DNA from: Simkaniaceae bacterium
Lineage (GTDB): Bacteria; Chlamydiota; Chlamydiia; Chlamydiales; Simkaniaceae
Length of the DNA: 64,000 nt
Direction of reading: 5' to 3'
Assembly: GCA_018399055.1 (NCBI GenBank)
Contig: CP073762.1
Coordinates: forward strand, 682,001-746,000
Shown: piece after piece, positions 17,044 to 23,797 of the stretch
Layout: each line of letters opens with the position of its first letter
Numbering within the stretch: position 1 is the first letter of the stretch
Notes under the pieces: model-generated
What the model saw: only the letters and a program-made list of their open reading frames with translations
Databases searched by the model: none
What the model was told of the DNA's origin: nothing
Translations under genes and position numbers: made by a program

Positions 17044-17481
17044 ATGACAAGTCGAGATTATCTTCCTACTTTCTTGAAAGAAAAATACCAGGAGCTTGAT
17101 GAGCATCCAGAGCTCAATGAGCGATGCGAAAAGATTGCCGATTTTCTATGGTTAATAAAAAAGATTTGGTGCATTTCAAGTGCTCATTATCAAGATTGGA
17201 TTTGGGTTAAACATGAAACATTAGAGATTGTCGATTCTTATGATGATACGGTCATGTATTTTATAGAAGATACCGATAGAGCAATAGATGCAAGAGAGTC
17301 TGGTCTTATTGAAATGACAGATACCCAGTATCATATGCTAAAAAAACTCTATGATATGGTAGAATCGTATGATACGAATAATAATCGTCCTGATGAAGAT
17401 AAAGATATTGTTAATGACCCTGAGTGGGGTGAGGTCAGAAAGTATGCTAAATTGGTATATAAAGAACTTGTTAGGGAATAG
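17044..17481 (+). CDS. Putative immunity protein 2 (paralogue of the preceding gene)
   Basis: 145 residues from the ATG at 17044, which has AAAGGGTGGT upstream; GTG at 17032 is an alternative. Acidic and soluble. The C-terminal third (LKKLYDMVESYDTN, RPDEDKDIVNDPEW, KYAKLVYKEL) is clearly homologous to the preceding protein, while the N-terminal two thirds differ (DYLPTFLKEKYQELDEHPEL, then WIWVKHETLEIVDSYDD). Divergent duplicated immunity genes often protect against related toxin variants. A MITE-like element is inserted 18 bases after the stop codon. Confidence 0.55.
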   Translation: MTSRDYLPTFLKEKYQELDEHPELNERCEKIADFLWLIKKIWCISSAHYQDWIWVKHETLEIVDSYDDTVMYFIEDTDRAIDARESGLIEMTDTQYHMLKKLYDMVESYDTNNNRPDEDKDIVNDPEWGEVRKYAKLVYKELVRE

Positions 17482-17499
17482 TTTTTTAACGCGAATTTA

Positions 17500-17661
17500 T
17501 ACCAATCCCAGTAAGGAAAATCATAAATTAAACTCGATCTTCTCAGCTAAAATTGTGCTTTCGATCTTGCTAACCAACAAGTGGTTGGCATCGATCTCCA
17601 AGCTTAATTTTTCCATGAGAATTTCTGAGCCAATTTATGATTTTCCTTACTGGGAACGGTA
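17500..17661. mobile_element. MITE-like element, complete (162 bp, TSD TTA)
   Basis: Non-coding 162-bp element. The left end TACCAATCCCAGTAAGGAAA and the right end, read on the other strand, TACCGTTCCCAGTAAGGAAA form terminal inverted repeats of about 30 bp. It is flanked by the trinucleotide TTA at 17497-17499 and 17662-17664. The inner part has smaller imperfect inverted repeats. A truncated copy lies at 9308-9370. The TWA target choice resembles IS5-superfamily elements. Confidence 0.8.
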
Positions 17662-17720
17662 TTAGGATTTGCGTCATGCTCGGCAATTCCAATAGTCCCA
17701 ATCCAATGCAGAGTATTTGA

Positions 17721-17738
17721 CGACACTATCTAGTTCTC
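17721..17738 (+). repeat. Solo IS end
   Basis: TTGACGACACTATCTAG at 17718-17734 equals the right end of the IS elements, with no transposase beside it. The 18 bases 17721-17738 are identical to 2224-2241, including five bases beyond the CTAG target. Confidence 0.65.
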
Positions 17739-17833
17739 ATTATTTATTCATAATTGCTGAATCCTTCAGAGATTTTCAAAAAATATTTTTACTATTAAAA
17801 AATTCATCTTTTCTTTACAATCGCTACAAAATC

Positions 17834-17863
17834 TTGCGGACTATTTGTGGAATGTTGCGGACT
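17834..17863 (+). promoter_or_regulatory. Direct repeat TTGCGGACT x2 with 21-bp period
   Basis: TTGCGGACT occurs at 17834-17842 and 17855-17863, exactly two helical turns apart, about 70 bases upstream of the membrane gene starting at 17933. This could be a tandem regulator site, but nothing else supports it. The rest of the 451-base gap 17482-17932 holds the MITE, the solo IS end and AT-rich DNA. Confidence 0.3.
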
Positions 17864-17932
17864 TTTAAAAAGAACATTTGTCATTCAGGAGTCAGCAGAG
17901 GCGATAAACAATATTTTATTTAAAGGTGTGAG

Positions 17933-18668
17933 ATGAAATTTCCAGAAAGACTCTTAGGGTATGAACTCGCAAATGGCATGATGAACTCTATCGATGAACT
18001 CTATCAAAGATGCTTTACAGGAAAAGGGGCGCAGCCCTAACTCTGATATTGCAGGGCCGCTTATTGGAGAGTTAAGCTACCGGTGTATTAGCGCCATCAC
18101 TCACTATGCAACGAGTACGGATAAACCTTTAAATAAATATCAGCAGTACGCCTTTCCAATGGTCATTATTGGAGGACTTGGGACTTCTTTTTTACTTGCC
18201 ACGACAATGGGAAAAACGTGGAAGCATTGGGGTGGAAATTTTGCCCTAGCTGCAGGTGCGAGTATTTTAGGAACCCTTAACAGAAAGCATGGCAATAGAT
18301 GGCAGTGCGCACTTTTGCTTTCAATTGCATTGATGAGTTGCAAGTATGCTCTTCAGCAGCATCGCAATCCTTCCCTTATTTTGAAACCCTATCTCATTCA
18401 CGGAATTGCTAATGCTGTCCTTTGCACAGCTAATCAAAAAATTTATGAAAAGAATCTTCTGGGACTTTCTAAAGATGAAGATGCTAAGTGGATTTATTTT
18501 TCTGTTTCTACCTTGTGCCTTTCTTATCTTCTAGCCAAGGGGATTCAAAACAAGATGGGAGCAAAATCCCTAAAAATCAACTGGAAGGTTGAGTCTTTAA
18601 CGCAAGGGGCTAGTCTTGCAGTCCTTCTTTTTGCGGGTTCGAAAAGATCTCCAATATACGAAGACTAA
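17933..18668 (+). pseudogene. Hydrophobic membrane protein gene frameshifted by a 13-bp tandem duplication
   Basis: The ATG at 17933 (AAAGGTG upstream) starts a frame MKFPERLLGYELANGMMNSI that soon shifts. GATGAACTCTATC occurs twice in tandem at 17980-17992 and 17993-18005; removing one copy joins the start to the 224-residue frame from 17994 to 18668. The intact product would be about 240 residues with several hydrophobic helices (for example FPMVIIGGLGTSFLLATTMG and IYFSVSTLCLSYLLAKGI). The ATG created by the second repeat has no ribosome-binding site. Function unknown. The 3' end overlaps the convergent comEC end by 72 bases. Confidence 0.65.
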
Positions 18669-19871
18669 GATAGCGCTGCCCAGAATCAGTGCTTGCACGG
18701 TGTTGATTTTGAAGAGAAGCTTCCGAGGCGCCCCTTCAACGAGTGTGATCAAGAAAGAGGCAATGGGGGACGCGAGCATGTCTGCGTGGAGCAGAAAAAG
18801 AGCGAGCAAAGCGGCAAAGAGGAAGGGGATGAAGAGGTTATAAAAGAGGGAAATCAGGGGGAATGTTTCAAAATGAAAGAGAATCAACGGAAGGGTAAAG
18901 GCTAGAACGCTCCCTTGGAGGGCGAGTCCTTTACGCAGATAGGCGCAAAGAATGTAGCCGCATTGATCCGGTGTGGACATTTCAGTAAGCACATGATAGG
19001 GCCGTTTTGGTAGAAACAAAGTAAGCTTTTCTTCCAATGTGCGGTAGAAAAGAATGATGCCGAGAGTTGCACCGAAGCTGAGTTGAAACCCCACGTTTGT
19101 GATCACAAACGGATCAGAAATTAGAGCAAAGAGAAGGGCCACACCAAGGGCATTGAGCGGCGTTGTACGGTATCCAAAGAGTATCCCCACAAGATAGAGC
19201 AAAATACCGATCCATGCGCGGCTAATTGAGGGTCCTCCTCCCATATAAAAGAAGTAGGTTCCTAAAAGGAAAATGAGGGCTAAGGCAAGGAGCTTTTCAG
19301 GGAGAATGCGTTTGAGGATGGAGGCGAGAAAAAAGGTGAGGAGGGCAAAGTGGAATCCTGAAATGGCAAGTAGGTGAGCTAGTCCAACGGCTCCAAAGTG
19401 GTAGGAGAGATAGAGGTTTTCAAGGTTTCCGGTGGCAAGGCCTGAAAGGAGCGCAGCGACTTTGGGGTTTTTGAAACGGGTATGGATCCGTTTTTTGACC
19501 TGCTCTTTCATTTGAAAGCGCCACTCAGCGAGGCTCCAGGATTTTTCAATCGGTTCCCAGGGGGACTCTGGTTTAAAGATGTAGTATCCTTTCGACCTTT
19601 CGCGAAGGGTTCCTTTTGAAAAAAAATAGTCTTTATTAGCGAGAGGGCGGTTGTCACTTTTTTGAAGGTAGATGCGGCAGGGAAGGGAATCTAACGTTCC
19701 GATGTAGGCAATGGTGGTTTGGATAGCGCTGACGTTTTTTTTCACTTCTTGAATTTTAAAGCGCCCGCTTTCTTTTTGTCCTGAGGGGTACAGACCTAGA
19801 AAAAAGGCTATAATCATGATACTTAGAAGAACAAGTGCGGTGGCAAAAGCAGGGGTTAGTCTTTTTGGCAT
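18597..19871 (-). CDS. comEC: ComEC/Rec2-type DNA-uptake membrane protein
   Basis: Competence protein of the inner membrane, thought to form the channel for single-stranded DNA entry. 424 residues: N-terminal membrane segment, a DUF4131-like soluble stretch (about 35-125), then the Competence domain with the diagnostic HLLAISGFHFALLTFF near residue 167, GGGPSISRAWIGI near 215 and seven or more membrane helices. The C-terminal metallo-beta-lactamase domain of long ComEC proteins is absent, so this is the short form. Its start overlaps the end of the upstream methyltransferase by 16 bases (operon ndh-methyltransferase-comEC). In Chlamydia comEC lies near the fused E1 gene and the HPr genes, as here. 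Confidence 0.9.
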   Translation of the reverse strand: MPKRLTPAFATALVLLSIMIIAFFLGLYPSGQKESGRFKIQEVKKNVSAIQTTIAYIGTLDSLPCRIYLQKSDNRPLANKDYFFSKGTLRERSKGYYIFKPESPWEPIEKSWSLAEWRFQMKEQVKKRIHTRFKNPKVAALLSGLATGNLENLYLSYHFGAVGLAHLLAISGFHFALLTFFLASILKRILPEKLLALALIFLLGTYFFYMGGGPSISRAWIGILLYLVGILFGYRTTPLNALGVALLFALISDPFVITNVGFQLSFGATLGIILFYRTLEEKLTLFLPKRPYHVLTEMSTPDQCGYILCAYLRKGLALQGSVLAFTLPLILFHFETFPLISLFYNLFIPFLFAALLALFLLHADMLASPIASFLITLVEGAPRKLLFKINTVQALILGSAILVFVYWRSFRTRKKKDCKTSPLR

Positions 19872-20476
19872 CGCCAGTAGTGTTGGTTTGTCAGTTTCTG
19901 ATGGAGGAAATAGGTCATCACAATATCATGGTTCACAACATGGAATTGTTTTTTTGCAAGCTCGGTGTATTCATCGATGTACCTATAGATTGCTTCATAT
20001 TTTCCAAAAACATGTCTTCCGGTAAAGTGCGTAGACTCTCTGAATAGGAGGGTTCCTCCTTTTTTGAGCCATTTGTACATTCGTTGAAATAGAAGGGAAG
20101 TTTCTTCATCGGAGAGGTACATAAAGAGCCAATTGATGAAAATTAAATCGAAGGTGTCTTCTTGGAAAGAAAGATCCATCACGTTCGAAAGCTTGAAGGT
20201 GATGTTAGAAAACTGTTTGTGGGTTTCTCGGGTTTTTTCAATGAGGTGAGGGGCAAAATCCACTGAGGTGACGTGGGTTGCCTTTTCGGCTAGCTTTCCG
20301 GTGAACCGTCCTATTCCCGAAGCGAGCTCAAGAACGTTTTGGTTTTCAAAGCTTGGAAGGAAACCGATGATTTCTTCTCGCTCTTGTTGGTCAAAGGTTT
20401 CGGTATGGCTGACAAGAGTCATTCCATCGGGCGAAGGAGAGGTTTTCTTCCAGAAGTTATAGATATTGTCGTTCAT
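19856..20476 (-). CDS. SAM-dependent methyltransferase resembling phosphoethanolamine N-methyltransferase
   Basis: 206-residue class I methyltransferase. The SAM-binding motif I is VLELASGIGRFTG (about 48-60), with VTSVDFAPHLIEK as motif acidic loop and LIFINWLFMYLSDEE as motif post-II. The pattern NFWKK...VLEL.SGIGRFTG.LA.KA..V...DF...FDLIF.NWL.MYLSDEE...RM.KWLK.GG...FRES closely resembles the N-terminal catalytic half of plant phosphoethanolamine N-methyltransferases. Substrate is not certain; a lipid head-group or phosphobase methylation is plausible. It overlaps ndh by 4 bases (ATGA) and comEC by 16, so it is the middle gene of an operon. Confidence 0.75.
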   Translation of the reverse strand: MNDNIYNFWKKTSPSPDGMTLVSHTETFDQQEREEIIGFLPSFENQNVLELASGIGRFTGKLAEKATHVTSVDFAPHLIEKTRETHKQFSNITFKLSNVMDLSFQEDTFDLIFINWLFMYLSDEETSLLFQRMYKWLKKGGTLLFRESTHFTGRHVFGKYEAIYRYIDEYTELAKKQFHVVNHDIVMTYFLHQKLTNQHYWRCQKD

Positions 20477-21747
20477 TTGCCTTTTGGTGGCTGCATTTCA
20501 TCGTCGATTGTTTTATGAATCAATCGCGCTCCGCGAAGCCCGGTCATATAATGAAACACCCAGTCTAGCATAACAGCAAATTGACTGCGATAGCTGACTA
20601 AGTAGAAAATATGAATGAATCCCCAGGCCAGCCAGGCAAAGAGACCCGTTAGGTGAATCCCTTTGTAAAATCCGACGGCTCTATTTTTCCCGATGGTGGC
20701 GAGGCCGCCTTTATCAAAATATTTAAAGGGGCGTCTTTTTTCTTTGGCGACTTGACGTCGGATAATTTTCCCAACATACCGTCCTTGCTGAATGGCAGTG
20801 GGTGCGACGGCTGGAAGGGGTTTTCCGTTTTTCCCCATGGCGCAGGCGGCGTCTCCAATCACGAAAATTTCAGGATTTCCTGGAACAGAAAGGTCGGCTT
20901 CGACCACCGCTCGTCCCTGACGGTCTAAGGGGACATCGAGGGTTTTTAGAACAGGAGAGGCAACATTTCCAGCGGCCCAAATGATGTTGCGGGCTTCGAT
21001 GAAGTCTTCACCTATCTGGACTCCTTCTTCGGTGATATTTGTGACGAGTTTTTCTGTTAGGACCCGCACTCCCATCTTTTCTAGGTCTTTGCGCGCTCTT
21101 TCTGAGAGTTTTTCTGGAAAAGGAGGGAGAACGCGTGGCGCCCCTTCAACAAGATAGATTTTGGATTTTTCGGGATTGATGCGACGAAAGTTCCTAAACA
21201 TTGTCTTATGAGCGATTTCTGCAATTGATCCTGCCATTTCTACTCCTGTAGGGCCGCCTCCAATAACGACGAAGTTGAGATATTTTTCTGCTTCGTGAAT
21301 GCTATCCATCCGTTCTGCTTTTTCAAAGGAAATCAGAACCCGTTCACGGATTTTGAGGGCATCTGTAATGGTTTTAAGCCCAGGGGCTAAGGGTTCCCAC
21401 TGATCGTTTCCGAAATAAGAATGACGCGCTCCTGTTGCAATCACGAGGTAGTCATACGGGATGTGGTCTCCATTGACAAGGAGGAGTTCTCTTTTTTCTT
21501 TATCGATTTTCTCAACGGTTCCCATCAATACAGTGGTATTACTTTGAGTCGCCACAACTTCTCTCAGCGGTGTTGCAATATCTGCTGGGGACAGCGCAGC
21601 TGTTGCGACTTGATAAAGAAGTGGTTGGAATAAGTGGTGATTTTTCTTGTCGATGAGTAGAACATCAAAGTTTGCTCTACTGAGTGTTTTAACACAGTTT
21701 AGCCCACCAAATCCTCCACCAATAACGACAACACGCGTATAGATCAT
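20473..21747 (-). CDS. ndh: Type II NADH dehydrogenase (NDH-2)
   Basis: Single-subunit, non-proton-pumping NADH:quinone oxidoreductase at the inner membrane. 424 residues with two nucleotide-binding folds: VVVIGGGFGGLNCVKTL (about 6-22, FAD) and FVVIGGGPTGVEMAGSI (about 163-179, NADH). The flavin-side LFQPLLYQVATAALSP and the quinone-site region FVIGDAACAM...LPAVAPTAIQQG are seen, as is a C-terminal amphipathic segment (LTGLFAWLAWGFIHIFYLVS) that anchors the enzyme to the membrane. AAGGGGG lies upstream of the ATG at 21747. First gene of a three-gene operon. Confidence 0.95.
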   Translation of the reverse strand: MIYTRVVVIGGGFGGLNCVKTLSRANFDVLLIDKKNHHLFQPLLYQVATAALSPADIATPLREVVATQSNTTVLMGTVEKIDKEKRELLLVNGDHIPYDYLVIATGARHSYFGNDQWEPLAPGLKTITDALKIRERVLISFEKAERMDSIHEAEKYLNFVVIGGGPTGVEMAGSIAEIAHKTMFRNFRRINPEKSKIYLVEGAPRVLPPFPEKLSERARKDLEKMGVRVLTEKLVTNITEEGVQIGEDFIEARNIIWAAGNVASPVLKTLDVPLDRQGRAVVEADLSVPGNPEIFVIGDAACAMGKNGKPLPAVAPTAIQQGRYVGKIIRRQVAKEKRRPFKYFDKGGLATIGKNRAVGFYKGIHLTGLFAWLAWGFIHIFYLVSYRSQFAVMLDWVFHYMTGLRGARLIHKTIDDEMQPPKGK

Positions 21748-21838
21748 AAGAGTCCCCCTTATTTATATATGTACATCATCGTTGCAAAAAAGTGTAAAAC
21801 CTTTTTAAACTGTCTTGTTTGGAAAAGAGCATGAGTGT

Positions 21839-22588
21839 ATGCAAGATCGGATCGTTAAGTACTTTGAAAATGAAGAGGCAGTTTATTTAAGTGAGGCCCC
21901 CGATCTTACGTGGGAGGAGGCGCGCAAGAAGTACCCTCGATTAACTAAAGGGTGGCATGAGCTGTGTCATCTTTCTCCCACTGTTCGGTTGGAGTTTCTT
22001 AGAGACTATTGGGTCAATGCGCTTCCCTATTCCCCACAACTTTATGCATTTGTCGATCGGTTTTTTGCAAAGGTTGATGAAATTGGAATGGTGGCAGCAA
22101 AAGGGGGGATCTTTCTGACATACAGCATGAAAGAGGATAAAACCTTCTTTCTCGGTGGGCCTCCTCTTGTAGATCAAGAAATCGAAGGAGCGATGCGCAG
22201 TCTCGATTTCTCTCTGCCTCAAGATTTTCGCCAATTTTTCCGGATCCACAACGGTTTTTTTAGGGGAGGAGATACGGGAATTTTTTCTATCGGAGTATTA
22301 GTTGAAGAGGCTGAGAGGTTTATATCTTTAGAGCAGTCTTTAACGATGGGGAATCAGTCGATCTCAAGCGTCTCTCTTCTTCCCTTTTATCGCTCTTTCG
22401 GGTTAGATGTGTATCAGTGCTTTTATCAAGATTGGTATCCCGATGGGGGAGTAGGAAATGTCCTTTGCTCCTTGGGCGAAGGGACGATTTCTGATTATCG
22501 CACAAAAGACAAGGGACGAGAGTCTTTGGCTTTTCCTTCTTTTATTGAATGGCTGATGTTTTATATGGAGGACGTTGACGTCCAATGA
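21839..22588 (+). CDS. SMI1/KNR4 (SUKH)-like protein upstream of hprK
   Basis: About 249 residues from the ATG at 21839; the frame stays open to a TTG at 21815. The second half fits the SUKH (SMI1/KNR4) fold pattern: SLPQDFRQFFRIHNGFFRGG (about 126-145), LLPFYRSFGLDVYQCFYQD and the closing FPSFIEWLMFYMED. SUKH proteins include many immunity proteins and eukaryotic cell-wall regulators, but here the gene is the first of the hprK-ptsH-ptsI operon, overlapping hprK by 4 bases (ATGA), so a role with the phosphotransferase chain is possible. It seems to occupy the place of a chlamydial hypothetical gene (CT338 region), which I cannot verify. Confidence 0.6.
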   Translation: MQDRIVKYFENEEAVYLSEAPDLTWEEARKKYPRLTKGWHELCHLSPTVRLEFLRDYWVNALPYSPQLYAFVDRFFAKVDEIGMVAAKGGIFLTYSMKEDKTFFLGGPPLVDQEIEGAMRSLDFSLPQDFRQFFRIHNGFFRGGDTGIFSIGVLVEEAERFISLEQSLTMGNQSISSVSLLPFYRSFGLDVYQCFYQDWYPDGGVGNVLCSLGEGTISDYRTKDKGRESLAFPSFIEWLMFYMEDVDVQ

Positions 22589-23535
22589 AGCTCACAGTGC
22601 AAGATCTTTATGACCTATATGGGAATAGTTTGGAGTTTGAGAAGACCAAATCTCAAGCGGGAATGGACCATCCAATAAAGGTTGCTCATGTCCAGCGTCC
22701 AGGGCTCTCTTTGGCTGGGTATTCCATGCGAATGAAAGATAACCGCATTCTGATCTTTGGGAAAATGGAGCTTTCCTATCTCAGAGACTTAAGTCCCAAA
22801 ATTCGAGTGGAGCGCCTAGATAAAGTCATTACCTCTTCGAATCCAGCTGTCATTGTTTCAAGAGGGCTGACACCTCCTCGCGATTTAGTGAAGCATTGCC
22901 ATCAGGTGGGGATTCCTCTTTTCCGATCGCCCCTTCGATCGATGATATTGATGTCAAAACTTACCGTGATATTGTCCGATACTTTTTCTCCAGTTGAAAG
23001 TGTTCATGGAACTCTTGTCGAAGCTTATGGGATTGGAGTGCTTATCCGGGGGGATTCTTCGGTTGGAAAGAGCGAAGCGGCATTAGGGCTTATTGAACGG
23101 GGTCATCGGCTGATATCGGATGACGTTGTCCTTTTGAAAGGAAAGGAAGAAAGACGTCTCATCGGGTCTGGCCCAGACCTTAATAAGCATTTATTGGAGC
23201 TGCGAGGAATCGGAATTGTCAATGTTGCACACCTTTTTGGAGCTGTATCTGTAAGGGATGAAGTTCCTGTTGACATGGTCATCCACTTAGAAGATTGGGA
23301 TGAAACTCACTACTACGATAGAGTGGGACTCGAGGAACGTTTTACAGAATTTTTGGGTATCAAAGTTCCTCTCTATCTTCACCCTGTTAAACCGGGGAGA
23401 GATATAGTTTTGCTTATAGAGACGACAGTCTTAAATCATCGCCTCAAAGAGATGGGATACCATTCAGCAAAAGAATTTAATCAGAAACTTCTAGAAGAAA
23501 TAGCGAGAAAAAGGCACGTTGGAAGAGAAAGTTGA
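22585..23535 (+). CDS. hprK: HPr kinase/phosphorylase
   Basis: Bifunctional enzyme that phosphorylates and dephosphorylates a serine of HPr. 316 residues. The N-terminal domain (about 1-130) ends with SKLTVILSDTFSPVESVHGTLV; the catalytic domain has the Walker A loop RGDSSVGKSEAALGLI (about 153-168), RGHRLISDDVVLL with the Asp pair, and ELRGIGIVNVAHLFGA, the HPrK family signature. Length is usual. It overlaps the upstream SUKH-like gene (ATGA) and the downstream HPr gene by 17 bases. No sugar-specific EII genes are present in the window, so regulation rather than sugar uptake is likely. Confidence 0.95.
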   Translation: MKLTVQDLYDLYGNSLEFEKTKSQAGMDHPIKVAHVQRPGLSLAGYSMRMKDNRILIFGKMELSYLRDLSPKIRVERLDKVITSSNPAVIVSRGLTPPRDLVKHCHQVGIPLFRSPLRSMILMSKLTVILSDTFSPVESVHGTLVEAYGIGVLIRGDSSVGKSEAALGLIERGHRLISDDVVLLKGKEERRLIGSGPDLNKHLLELRGIGIVNVAHLFGAVSVRDEVPVDMVIHLEDWDETHYYDRVGLEERFTEFLGIKVPLYLHPVKPGRDIVLLIETTVLNHRLKEMGYHSAKEFNQKLLEEIARKRHVGRES

Positions 23536-23797
23536 AGCGACTACAAAAGTGAGGAACAAGCTGGGCCTTCATGTACGCCCGGCGACTCAGATTGCAAAAA
23601 TTTTGCAGAAGCGCAAGGCGAAAGTTACATTGACTTATAAGGGACAGTCGGTCAATGCTCGTAGCATTATGAGTATCATGATTTTAGCAGCGCCTAAAAA
23701 TGCACAACTGAAAATAGAGGTTGAAGGAAGCGATGCTCGCTTAACCCTTGAGGAACTTCTGTCTGCATTCACTAAAAAATTCGGCGAGGATGGGTAG
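23519..23797 (+). CDS. ptsH: Phosphocarrier protein HPr
   Basis: 92-residue HPr. The active-site His lies in NKLGLHVRPATQIAK (residue about 18) and the regulatory serine in NARSIMSIMILAA (about 49). The start is a TTG at 23519 because no ATG exists upstream of the conserved KVRNKLGLH; it overlaps hprK by 17 bases, so translation is probably coupled. It passes phosphate from enzyme I to acceptors and is the target of HPr kinase encoded just upstream. The stop codon TAG directly precedes the ATG of ptsI. Confidence 0.95.
   Translation: MEEKVEATTKVRNKLGLHVRPATQIAKILQKRKAKVTLTYKGQSVNARSIMSIMILAAPKNAQLKIEVEGSDARLTLEELLSAFTKKFGEDG

Noticed and set aside
17369-17665. 98-residue frame overlapping the second immunity gene
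   Set aside because: It runs through the MITE and out of frame with the immunity gene; no ribosome-binding site.
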